This document shows positions 9,765-17,057 of a stretch of DNA of 31,111 nucleotides, in pieces (within the stretch, counting starts at the first letter, position 1; each line of letters opens with the position of its first letter). This stretch comes from a virus. The stretch spans positions 1 to 31,111 of IMG/VR virus record IMGVR_UViG_3300025818_000110. One strand, 5' to 3'. The position numbers were made by a program, and so were the translations under genes. The notes under the pieces are model-generated. The model searched no databases and had not been told where the DNA came from. It saw nothing but the letters and a program-made list of their open reading frames with translations.

Positions 9765-10266
9765 ACCGTTTCCAAATACGAAGCAACTCATCTTGTATCT
9801 CAGCCAACTGCATCTCTAGATGCTTTGGTTTTCTTGGTTTATTGATCAGGGGCATCTTACATTCTTTAGGTTTTCGATTTCCCTTCTTTGAGTTACAAGG
9901 CGCACAAGCAGTTGTAAGATTTGTCCAAGAAGAATCACCACCTCTTGATCTAGGCATAACGTGATCAATTGTTAATGACTTATTGTTTTTCGATTTCAAA
10001 CCACAGTATTGGCAAGTCCAGTTATCTCTCTTGAAGATATTTCTTCTTGTGGGTAGATGTGATTGATGTGGTGTGAGAACATATCGAATCAGTACTAGTG
10101 CTGCGGGTAGTGGATATGTTCCCTTTGGTGTTTTAATCTTATAAGTCTTGGAAAAGGAATAAGGTTTTATTGCCTTTCCAGATTCTAAAAGTGCTACTGC
10201 TTTTTTCCAATCGATCACATTTAATACTTCCTCAGAAGCGTTCAAGAGCAAGACTTCTCGATCCAT
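9751..10266 (-). CDS. HNH endonuclease family protein
   Basis: In this 171-residue protein the HNH finger is clear: CQYC (85-88), LTIDHVMPRSRGG (98-110, with D101-H102), N116 and CAPCN (121-125), giving two zinc-binding Cys pairs and the catalytic His. The N-terminal 75 residues (LLLNASEEVLNVIDWKKAVALL) match the common bacterial and phage HNH family with this leader. It sits alone between the Sm-like gene and the gp55 promoter region, with no intron or split gene around it. It may be a free-standing homing nuclease or a DNA-metabolism nuclease. Confidence 0.88.
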   Translation of the reverse strand: MDREVLLLNASEEVLNVIDWKKAVALLESGKAIKPYSFSKTYKIKTPKGTYPLPAALVLIRYVLTPHQSHLPTRRNIFKRDNWTCQYCGLKSKNNKSLTIDHVMPRSRGGDSSWTNLTTACAPCNSKKGNRKPKECKMPLINKPRKPKHLEMQLAEIQDELLRIWKRWIPT

Positions 10267-10278
10267 GTGGTCTCCAAA

Positions 10279-10986
10279 TTAGTTAAGGTAATCGTCGATG
10301 TCCGAACTCCAGTCAGTTAATCTATTGCCAAAGTCTGGATGATTTTTATCATCCCCAGTGTATTCCTCTGTGATCTTTTCTGAGTTCATGTTCTCAAATA
10401 AGAACTCAGACATCTGATCAGGCTTAATGATACCTTGATCTAACATCTTCTTTAACATCTCAGGTGGAATCATTAGAGTCATCACGATGAACTCTTGCAT
10501 TTCATCCTCATCTAAATCATCCAGTCCATCTACACCATCAAGTTGATCTGCCAATTCGTCGTACATCTTTTTCATGGCATCGTCAACATTTTTGTTCACA
10601 TCAAACAAATCACCCAAAGGATTCTTTAGTGGGGGTGAGTTTGGATTTTCTTCGTCATTGTAGTTGATTACATTTCTTTTCTTCTTGAGTTCTTCTTCCC
10701 TCTTCTTCTCTATAGTATAGAGTTTTTCTGTTTCCCCAGTGGGATTCAAAAAGGCAAGAATATTCTCCTGTTGAATTGTAATCTCATCACCATCAGCAAA
10801 AGCGGTCCAACTCTGAAGCATGGTAACGTCTTTCTTCATGCCGCTCATCGGATCGATTACTGATTGTGTTCTGAATAAGAAGGGTTTATGTAGAGTCAGT
10901 TTATTTCGATCTGACTTTACAATCTTTGCTATCACATCATCTCCATTTTTCAATCGGATGATTCTGCTCGTAATCTCATCAGTCAT
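10279..10986 (-). CDS. Sm-like (LSm-fold) protein with acidic C-terminal region
   Basis: The 235-residue protein starts at the second ATG (10986), 6 bases after GGAG; an ATG at 10992 overlaps that site. The N-terminus, IIRLKNGDDVIAKIVKSDRN then LTLHKPF and later DEITIQQENILAFLNPTG, has the strand pattern of an Sm1/Sm2 fold. The remainder is charged: a Lys/Glu helix, then an Asp-rich stretch (DGVDGLDDLDEDEMQEF) and helices with IPPEMLKKMLDQGII. The start overlaps the uvsW stop region, so the two are translated together. The function is unknown: RNA binding like Hfq, or a protein scaffold. The Sm call rests on pattern only. Confidence 0.7.
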   Translation of the reverse strand: MTDEITSRIIRLKNGDDVIAKIVKSDRNKLTLHKPFLFRTQSVIDPMSGMKKDVTMLQSWTAFADGDEITIQQENILAFLNPTGETEKLYTIEKKREEELKKKRNVINYNDEENPNSPPLKNPLGDLFDVNKNVDDAMKKMYDELADQLDGVDGLDDLDEDEMQEFIVMTLMIPPEMLKKMLDQGIIKPDQMSEFLFENMNSEKITEEYTGDDKNHPDFGNRLTDWSSDIDDYLN

Positions 10987-10988
10987 AA

Positions 10989-12488
10989 TCATCTCCTTAT
11001 ATGAATTTTCGATATCTCATAATCAAACTTCTCACTAGTATATATTTTGATTCTTTCTCCAAGATGTCGGAAAGTATGATTTTCATATTTTCCTATGGTA
11101 AGATCATCTGAAAGATCAAACAACTTTACTTTCTGTTTTCTATCTGATTTTCGTAGTCCTCTGCCTATACTTTGAAGAACTCTTACAACAGATTTAGAAG
11201 GGCTAGCGAAAACAATGTTATCAATATTCCTAATATTAATGCCAGTAGAGCAGGTTCCGTAAGACGCAACCAAAACCGAGTTAGTTTTCCTATCAACGAT
11301 CTTGCGAATCTCTTCCCGTTGTATGACATCTGTTGCTCCGTGTATGAGGAAAGTCTCTTTATCTCCTTGACTAATCAATTCATACAACGGTTTCCCGTGC
11401 TTCTCCACATAGTTGAAGAGGACTAGAGTATTACCCTTTAACCTGTTGGTTAGTTCGGCAATAAACTGGTTTCTCTTCTCATGAGTAACAATCCATTCTA
11501 TTTCATCCTGATATTTTTTTCTCTTCATAAACTCCTTCTCGTCCTTAGTATACTGCAATGAAATGCAGTTGATTGATAAGGTTGAGAGAAGATTCTTATC
11601 CATTAAGTTCTTGGTTGTCGTAACCTGAAACACCCTACCAAAGAGTCCTTCAATTACGAGTTTGTGTGTCTGTGTTCCATCGAGTGTGCCTGTAGTTCCT
11701 ATTCGATAGTAGCAGTCATCTAGATTCGACATTAACGTCGAGAGTGATTTGGCTTTAAATAAGTGGCATTCATCTCCAAACACACAACCGAATTTTGAAA
11801 AATATTCTTTTGGCATTTGGTATAAACTCTGCCAAGTTGAGATGACAATTCTCTTATCTGTTTCTTTCGACTGCCCACTGAACACTTGATGGCAATTAGA
11901 CATACAATCCCAGTCGTCGTTAGACGAATAGTCTTTGAAGTCCTCAAGCATCTGTGATACTAGACCTGTGGTTGGTACAATGATCAGTAACTTCTTCTCT
12001 GGGGGCAGCAGTTCCATATAGTAACGCATCAGTGTATAGATGATCAGCGACTTCCCAGACGCAGTAGGAGAGAGCAGGAGACATCTCTTGGTATTCAATG
12101 CGTGTTGAATAGCATTCACTTGATGTAAGTGTGGTTTAATTGCTTTATTATTTGCTACGATGGACAGGGAGTCAATAAAGTCCGTAACGTCGCTCTGAGA
12201 GAACTCTGAGGACGGTAGAGAGTCCTTCAGCGTTTCTTCTAACTGGATACTATAATTTCTATCCTTAGCGAACTGAATTACATAATCCAGTAAGCCTCGG
12301 TAGATAGTCTGCTTGTATAGGTTGAATAACTTGATAGTGCCGTCCCACTGCTTCTTTTTGTAAGCGGGACTGAACTCATGGTTTGGAACTTTGAACGTGA
12401 AGAAGTCGGATAACTCTTTTGCTATCCACCTCTCACAATCCAATTTCACATATACAGAATCTAAATGTAGAACAGAAATATCACTCAT
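10989..12488 (-). CDS. uvsW: UvsW DNA/RNA helicase
   Basis: This 499-residue protein (T4: 503) starts with the UvsW N-terminal domain (AYKKKQWDGTIKLFN, about 42-56), a double-strand-binding fold. SF2 motifs follow: Q-like HLHQVNAIQHAL, Walker A PTASGKS (141-147), DECH box (239-242), GTTGTLDG, VASYGTCSTGINI and motif VI SIGRGLRKSDR. UvsW unwinds R-loops and branched DNA, ending origin-dependent initiation and promoting recombination-dependent replication late in infection. No ribosome site is seen before its ATG. Instead the ATG lies in the arm of a hairpin that begins at the uvsY stop. Confidence 0.96.
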   Translation of the reverse strand: MSDISVLHLDSVYVKLDCERWIAKELSDFFTFKVPNHEFSPAYKKKQWDGTIKLFNLYKQTIYRGLLDYVIQFAKDRNYSIQLEETLKDSLPSSEFSQSDVTDFIDSLSIVANNKAIKPHLHQVNAIQHALNTKRCLLLSPTASGKSLIIYTLMRYYMELLPPEKKLLIIVPTTGLVSQMLEDFKDYSSNDDWDCMSNCHQVFSGQSKETDKRIVISTWQSLYQMPKEYFSKFGCVFGDECHLFKAKSLSTLMSNLDDCYYRIGTTGTLDGTQTHKLVIEGLFGRVFQVTTTKNLMDKNLLSTLSINCISLQYTKDEKEFMKRKKYQDEIEWIVTHEKRNQFIAELTNRLKGNTLVLFNYVEKHGKPLYELISQGDKETFLIHGATDVIQREEIRKIVDRKTNSVLVASYGTCSTGINIRNIDNIVFASPSKSVVRVLQSIGRGLRKSDRKQKVKLFDLSDDLTIGKYENHTFRHLGERIKIYTSEKFDYEISKIHIRR

Positions 12489-12505
12489 ACACTATATGTA
12501 TGAGT
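12483..12505 (-). promoter_or_regulatory. Hairpin spanning uvsY stop to uvsW start codon
   Basis: Perfect 8-bp arms, actcatac (12483-12490) and gtatgagt (12498-12505), enclose a 7-base loop. On the minus strand the 5' arm begins in the uvsY TAA and the 3' arm holds the uvsW ATG (12488-12486). A ribosome ending uvsY would melt it, which suggests coupled translation. Confidence 0.55.
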
Positions 12506-12939
12506 TATCCGCCGTTAGAAAATTTAGCCCAGTCGATTGCGGATCGAATATACCACTGTCGGTTGTTGATGATCTTTACTACCCCTTCAAGATACTTGAC
12601 CTTTTCTTCCTGTAGGGCAAGACGATGGGACTGAACGATCAGTTCACGATCTGATTCTATAAACTGATCGATATCGGCACGCAGAACATTGAGAGGGAAA
12701 GGTTCCCACCCTCGCTCTTTCAGTTCGTCGTCACCCATTTTACCAGTGTAGTAAAGCCACTTATCCTTGCGGAGTGTCTTGTATTCTGCCTGCATCTTCT
12801 TATACAACAACGTCTCATCCGTGAATAGGATAAGATACTTGTTGTGGAGTTGAGGTGTTTTGATGGACTCGATATCCAGTTCGGTTCGATCCATCTCTAG
12901 GTCTTTGTTGACCATCTCACGAATATCATTTAGGTTCAT
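12505..12939 (-). CDS. uvsY: UvsY recombination mediator
   Basis: The 144 residues compare with 137 in T4. The N-terminus MNLNDIREMVNKDLEMDRTE matches the UvsY opening, and KWLYYTGK with a later acidic/basic helix fits the single-strand-binding region. UvsY loads UvsX recombinase onto gp32-coated DNA. It lies directly before uvsW, as in T4, and overlaps the upstream tail-tube-like gene by four bases (ATGA). The recombinase UvsX itself is outside the window. Confidence 0.9.
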   Translation of the reverse strand: MNLNDIREMVNKDLEMDRTELDIESIKTPQLHNKYLILFTDETLLYKKMQAEYKTLRKDKWLYYTGKMGDDELKERGWEPFPLNVLRADIDQFIESDRELIVQSHRLALQEEKVKYLEGVVKIINNRQWYIRSAIDWAKFSNGG

Positions 12940-13427
12940 AGTTTAGTGATTTTCAATCCAGTAAATCTAAATTCTGTACTTATGATTATAGGGTCTGGAT
13001 CGGTGGTTGTCAAATCAAATCCGATTTCATCTAGCCTAACTGGGAAAATATCCTGATACTGAACTTCAATATTGGGTCTACTCTTGTTGTCCATGACTAT
13101 AAGAATGGCACTTGCTAGTGAATCTGCATCTCGAAGAGGCGGACTATCTTCAACAGGAACTTGACCTCTCATCCAGTTATAGATTTCCATGTAGTTGTTC
13201 ATGTCTTCGTCAACAATGAAAGATAGATTCAATGAGCCATATGAAATTCTTCCGCCCGTATCGTAAACAGGCTGTGCATATAAGGTTTTAGTTTCTATAT
13301 TATCAACATCAATTGATGGGATATTTGCTTGTTGGATGTAGAAGTTTACATTTGGGATTCTGGGAATCTCAAACTTGAAGCCATTATTCTTCAGATAGTT
13401 TACTGAATCTGGTGCTTTACCTGACAT
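12936..13427 (-). CDS. Tail-tube-like virion structural protein
   Basis: The 163-residue protein FKFEIPRIPNVNFYIQQANI (18-37) followed by a beta-rich body with SFIVDEDMNNYMEIYNWMRG (70-89) and ISTEFRFTGLKI at the end follows the pattern of T4-type tube-fold proteins (gp19/gp54 group). A gp54-like tube initiator is possible. Some marine T4-like phages carry a tail-completion gene at this place between gp23 and uvsY, so that is an alternative. It begins after the gp23 terminator with its own TATACATA box and a GGGAG ribosome site, which marks a new transcription unit including uvsY and uvsW. Confidence 0.6.
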   Translation of the reverse strand: MSGKAPDSVNYLKNNGFKFEIPRIPNVNFYIQQANIPSIDVDNIETKTLYAQPVYDTGGRISYGSLNLSFIVDEDMNNYMEIYNWMRGQVPVEDSPPLRDADSLASAILIVMDNKSRPNIEVQYQDIFPVRLDEIGFDLTTTDPDPIIISTEFRFTGLKITKL

Positions 13428-13445
13428 AATATTCTCCCAATAAAG

Positions 13446-13453
13446 TATGTATA
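13446..13453 (-). promoter_or_regulatory. Candidate T4-type late promoter box (TATACATA)
   Basis: Minus-strand TATACATA, one base off the T4 late consensus TATAAATA, lies 19 bases before the tail-tube-like gene and just after the gp23 terminator U-run. The same variant occurs before gp13. Confidence 0.5.
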
Positions 13454-13454
13454 T

Positions 13455-13487
13455 AAAAAAACACAGCCCCCCGTGAGGGAGGCTGTG
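13455..13487 (-). terminator. Intrinsic terminator after gp23
   Basis: On the minus strand an 11-bp GC-rich stem (outer arms CACAGCC/GGCTGTG at 13487-13481 and 13468-13462, inner CCC/GGG plus one G-U) closes a 4-base loop. Seven T residues follow (13461-13455). It ends the capsid operon 25 bases after the gp23 stop. Confidence 0.93.
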
Positions 13488-13511
13488 CTTTATGCTACCT
13501 TAGAACTAGAC

Positions 13512-14954
13512 TCAGAGTGCAGAGTTCTGACCGTGGAGATTAAGAATCTCGAAGATACGGTAGTACTGGTTGACACCAGTGGTTTCGATGTTGTTACTAC
13601 CAGCGGTTCCAACGAAGGGGTTGGTGACCATTCCGTAGCGGGTCTTGAACCCGATACGGGGCTGGAAGGTATCCTCACCGACCGCACGGACCATCTGTAG
13701 TGGAACGTAGGGGCAGTAGAACATACCAGCATCGTAAGGTGAAGAACCTCTATAACCGACACAGACGAAGTTACGAGTACCAGCGTAGGGATCGATGTAG
13801 ACCTTCATCTTACCGTTAAGAACACCAGCGAAGGTGCTAGCAGTATCGTCAACGTTGAGGCTGACGTTTAGTGCTGGTGAGATGTTGAGGAATCCACCCA
13901 TTGCGAGGGCTGAAGCAACGTCGGAAGAGACGATGCAGAAGTTACCCTTACCGCGTCGAGTTTCCTTAGCGATTACGTTGGCTTCACGCTCTAACTGGAA
14001 CATGAGACCACGGAAACGCTCTGCGGACCAACGACCATCAGCATCTCTGTTGATGTCGTAGATACCACCAGTGACACCCTGACGAACGTGGGGTGTGACT
14101 AGGACACCATCAGTAGTGATACCAGCCTCTGTCTTGGTGCCAGAGAAGGTAAGGTCAGTCTGTAGAGCGCCGAGTTTAGCGTTGTTGTAGATCTTACGAA
14201 TGACTTCGCGGTTGATCTCAGCAAGGATTTCGGTGGAGAGGATGTTAGAGAGTTCAGTCTCTGCATCAAGTCCGTGAACAGCCTTGAGATCCTGTGCGAG
14301 TTCAGTGGTGTACTGAGCCTTGAGGGCACGGGTTCTTGCTTCAACAGCAACACGCTCGATGGTGAATCCCATTTCGCGGAATGCTTGGTCGTTTCCTTCA
14401 CCAAGACGCTCGGAGTTGGCGACAAGCATACCAGGCGACTGAGCGGCTGAGTTAGCAGCAGTACCAGAACCGAAGGGATCGGTGCTGATGGCGGCGGCTG
14501 AGGTAAAGTCACCACCAGTTGAACCTGCACGGGTGTCGGCCTCTTGGAAGAGACCCTCTTCACCGAAGGTTGCATTACCACTGGAAATGTTAGCGTACTT
14601 GGTACGCATTGCGAAGATCAAGCCAGTGGGAGCAGACATGGGCTGCACACCACAAACGTCGTATGCCATTAGATTGGGCATAGCACGACGAACGAGGCTG
14701 ATGAGAACGGGATCAAAACCAGCGTAGTTGCTGGAGTTACCTGAAACAGCACCGCCACCGAGGTTACCACCAAGAGCGTTCATGGGGGTTTCGGTTAGGT
14801 TCTGCTCACGAAGAGCCTTCTCTTCGTTTTCGAGAAGGACAGCGGTGACCTTTCTCTTATAAGGATCTTGAATTGGCTCAAGATCGCTATGTTCTAGAAT
14901 GGGAGTCCACTTTTCTTCAAGTGAATCCATTGGTGTGATGTTATCGAAATCCAT
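13512..14954 (-). CDS. 23: gp23 major capsid protein (precursor)
   Basis: At 480 residues it is slightly shorter than T4 gp23 (521). The N-terminus has SLEEKWTPILEHSDLEPI, and the body has the diagnostic LVRRAMPNLMAYDVCGVQPM at about 87-106, which belongs to the HK97-fold T4 capsid family. The LTE at 53-55 fits the gp21 cleavage consensus (I/L-x-E) and may release the propeptide. No gp24 vertex paralogue follows, so gp23 alone probably forms the lattice. A GGAG site precedes the ATG. It is transcribed with gp22 and ends at a strong terminator. Confidence 0.98.
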   Translation of the reverse strand: MDFDNITPMDSLEEKWTPILEHSDLEPIQDPYKRKVTAVLLENEEKALREQNLTETPMNALGGNLGGGAVSGNSSNYAGFDPVLISLVRRAMPNLMAYDVCGVQPMSAPTGLIFAMRTKYANISSGNATFGEEGLFQEADTRAGSTGGDFTSAAAISTDPFGSGTAANSAAQSPGMLVANSERLGEGNDQAFREMGFTIERVAVEARTRALKAQYTTELAQDLKAVHGLDAETELSNILSTEILAEINREVIRKIYNNAKLGALQTDLTFSGTKTEAGITTDGVLVTPHVRQGVTGGIYDINRDADGRWSAERFRGLMFQLEREANVIAKETRRGKGNFCIVSSDVASALAMGGFLNISPALNVSLNVDDTASTFAGVLNGKMKVYIDPYAGTRNFVCVGYRGSSPYDAGMFYCPYVPLQMVRAVGEDTFQPRIGFKTRYGMVTNPFVGTAGSNNIETTGVNQYYRIFEILNLHGQNSAL

Positions 14955-14984
14955 TTTGACTTCTCCTTTGTGAGTTTATTTGAT

Positions 14985-15947
14985 TCAGCGGGTTCTACTA
15001 ATCGCGTTTGCGTAACCTTCCATAATCGAGTTAGTCTCGGTTACGGTAGGTGTTCCTTCGTTGTTGTCGTCGGCAACAGTTTCTGTATCGACGGCATCAT
15101 TGAAGTATGATTCCTTGACAATATTGAGTTTTTCAGCGTACTCATCGATGTCGGCATGTTCGATACCTTCTGCAAGGGTCTTGAATCTTTCGACTTCAGT
15201 GTCAACAAGACCTTCGCACATATCGTGGAACACGATCTCACGCTGGAACTCAAGAAGATTCTCGGATAGATCCATAACTTTCTGGATCTCATCGTTGAGT
15301 CTGGTGACGAGTTCCTCGTTCTCTTCAGCGAGTTCGTCAACAAGGTCAATCTTGCTCTCGGGAACTTCGATGTAGTGATCGTGGAATAACTGGTGGAGTC
15401 CATTCATGAATGACTCACTGACTTCGGTACGAATGCCCTGCTCAACAGAGAGTTCGTTCTCCTGTAGCCAAGTCTGGACTGCGTAATCAAGATACTCATC
15501 AATCTTGTTGGTGAGTTCTTCGGTAACTTCAGCAACTTCCTCGGCGAGAGCAACGTTATATGCCTCTTCGAGTTCAGCGACCTCAGCAGATACCTTCTCA
15601 GCAATAGCAGCCTCGAAGATGGTGATTGCCTTTACCTTGAAATCTTCGGTAAGATCTTCACCATCAAAGAGAACGCTTAGATCCTCAGTGACGCCACCAC
15701 CAGCCTGGTTTCCACCAGCGGGGAGGACTTCAGGAACCTTCTTCTCGGGTTTGGCCGCAGAGGGCTTAGCGTCGATGCTCTTCTTGTTCTTCTTTGCGTT
15801 GTTTGGACCCTCATCGGTGTGAACCTCATCACCCTTGCCGGTGGCGTCCTTGTTGTATGTTTCTGAGTCAAGAACTGGTTTCTCTTCGTCGATTGACTCG
15901 ATCTTTTCGAGAATAGTTCTTGCTGTGTCTACGGGATTCTGGCTCAT
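14985..15947 (-). CDS. 22: gp22 major prohead scaffolding core protein
   Basis: This 320-residue protein (T4: 269) is highly charged. An N-terminal Lys/Pro/Ala-rich extension (about 1-85) precedes the conserved core VLFDGEDLTEDFKVKAITIF, followed by long helices with coiled-coil character. It builds the inner core around which gp23 assembles and is degraded by gp21. LTE and similar sites offer cleavage points. The gene lies between gp21 and gp23, with AAAGGAG 9 bases upstream of the ATG and a perfect late box before it. Confidence 0.94.
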   Translation of the reverse strand: MSQNPVDTARTILEKIESIDEEKPVLDSETYNKDATGKGDEVHTDEGPNNAKKNKKSIDAKPSAAKPEKKVPEVLPAGGNQAGGGVTEDLSVLFDGEDLTEDFKVKAITIFEAAIAEKVSAEVAELEEAYNVALAEEVAEVTEELTNKIDEYLDYAVQTWLQENELSVEQGIRTEVSESFMNGLHQLFHDHYIEVPESKIDLVDELAEENEELVTRLNDEIQKVMDLSENLLEFQREIVFHDMCEGLVDTEVERFKTLAEGIEHADIDEYAEKLNIVKESYFNDAVDTETVADDNNEGTPTVTETNSIMEGYANAISRTR

Positions 15948-15982
15948 GAAAGGGACTCCTTTTTATTCGTTGCTAGCGCCAT

Positions 15983-15990
15983 TATTTATA
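15983..15990 (-). promoter_or_regulatory. T4-type late promoter (TATAAATA) for gp22-gp23
   Basis: A perfect minus-strand TATAAATA lies 36 bases before the gp22 ATG and overlaps the gp21 stop codon. Its place before the most abundant virion genes supports the call. Confidence 0.8.
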
Positions 15991-16648
15991 CTTTTCCAAG
16001 TTTTGACATGAAGGAAGCGTATACTTCCATCAATTTGTTTTCTCTATTTCGTTTTGTGGTATACGCATCTTCAATATCCTCTTGGAAAGACTGAATATCT
16101 CTCTCCTTGAGAAGACCGTTATCCCAGATCCATTCCTTACCTTCCATGATACCGTTGACAAAGGCATCAGGAGCAGAAGGATCTGCCACAATATCTACTG
16201 CGGAAAGCATGAAATCCTTTTGGACTTCGTTGATTCCGTTTCTCTCCTTGAGTGATCCCATGCCTCTAGAGGATACACCAAGTTTGGCACCCTCATCCAT
16301 AAGGTTCTTTACGATCTTACCCATAGGAGTTTCCATGATTTTTGCTTTACCTACAAGGTTATCGCCGTCTTCTTTGAGTTCCTTGATGATGTGAGATACA
16401 CGATCTAGGTTTACGGTTGGACCTTGTGGGTGGTTGAGTTCACCGAACGCTCTGTTCTCATCAACATAAGTCTTGATATAACGCTTTGCTTCTCCGAAAA
16501 GAATGTTTCTTTCGTAGATGCGGTTGTTACGATTGGGCTTGTTGGCTTGCATGAAGACACCTTCGATGAAGTAGTTCTTCTTGCCATCTTCTGTTGCTTC
16601 CGTGATAATACGGACATCATCAGTTGTAGTTTCGGTGATAAGTAGCAT
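15986..16648 (-). CDS. 21: gp21 prohead core protease
   Basis: This 220-residue protein (T4: 212) of the S78 / herpesvirus-assemblin-like family has the catalytic His in GELNHPQGP (H73) and the catalytic Ser in LGVSSRGMG (S126/S127). Conserved KPNRNNRIYERNIL and DIVADPSAPDAFV segments are present. It matures the prohead by cleaving core proteins and gp23 after I/L-x-E. A GAGG site lies in the end of the preceding small gene. Confidence 0.96.
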   Translation of the reverse strand: MLLITETTTDDVRIITEATEDGKKNYFIEGVFMQANKPNRNNRIYERNILFGEAKRYIKTYVDENRAFGELNHPQGPTVNLDRVSHIIKELKEDGDNLVGKAKIMETPMGKIVKNLMDEGAKLGVSSRGMGSLKERNGINEVQKDFMLSAVDIVADPSAPDAFVNGIMEGKEWIWDNGLLKERDIQSFQEDIEDAYTTKRNRENKLMEVYASFMSKLGKV

Positions 16649-16651
16649 GTG

Positions 16652-16816
16652 CTATTCCTCTTCTTGTGGTTCTTCGATTTCCTCTACCTCATTATGACTT
16701 GGGTATTGACTCTTAATACCATTTGCCATCTTGGCATATAGAATATCTTTGATGTTTTTCTCTGCTTCAACGTAGTTTTTATCTAGTAAATTATTTATAA
16801 TATCAGATGGCTTCAT
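16652..16816 (-). CDS. 67: Small prohead core protein, gp67-like
   Basis: The 54-residue protein starts at 16816, where GAGG lies 6 bases ahead; the longer frame upstream runs inside the next gene. It has a short amphipathic helix (IINNLLDKNYVEAEKNIKDI) and an acidic tail (EVEEIEEPQEEE), the layout of T4 gp67, which is also a helix followed by acidic residues. T4 places 67 and 68 between 20 and 21, as here. It is shorter than T4 gp67 (80), and its start overlaps the previous gene by 14 bases. Confidence 0.65.
   Translation of the reverse strand: MKPSDIINNLLDKNYVEAEKNIKDILYAKMANGIKSQYPSHNEVEEIEEPQEEE
16792..16799 (-). promoter_or_regulatory. Possible late promoter box inside the gp67-like gene
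   Basis: A perfect minus-strand TATAAATA lies about 144 bases before gp21, within the gp67-like coding sequence. It may serve gp21 or be chance, since the codons (Ile-Ile-Asn-Asn) produce it. Confidence 0.3.
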
Positions 16817-17057
16817 CTGTATCCTCACTTTCGGTATCATCGACTTCGGTGTATTCTTGTTCTTCGTCCTCAATCTCTTCGATTTCGGGTTCTTCGACCT
16901 CTGGTTCTTGCTTGGTGACTAGATTTGCCACAACGTCTGGGGTGATTGCCCCTGTGGCATCTTGAACCTTCATCTTGAAAGTATCACCAAATGTTTGCTG
17001 AAACTTTTCCATGTTGTCGTCAAGCATACTCTTTAATAGTTCTTCTGCTGGTTTCAT
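16803..17057 (-). CDS. Small acidic prohead core-type protein (gp68 position)
   Basis: This 84-residue protein has a helical first half (AEELLKSMLDDNMEKFQQTF) and an extremely acidic second half that is mainly Glu/Asp. Its ATG overlaps the gp20 stop as ATGA. By place and composition it should be an internal head-core component like T4 gp67/gp68. The order relative to the gp67-like gene is not the T4 one if that assignment is right. No sequence motif confirms it. Confidence 0.6.
   Translation of the reverse strand: MKPAEELLKSMLDDNMEKFQQTFGDTFKMKVQDATGAITPDVVANLVTKQEPEVEEPEIEEIEDEEQEYTEVDDTESEDTDEAI

Noticed and set aside
14099-14581. Minus-strand 160-residue frame inside gp23
   Set aside because: It is a shifted-frame shadow of the major capsid gene with low-complexity Ser/Leu content and no ribosome site.
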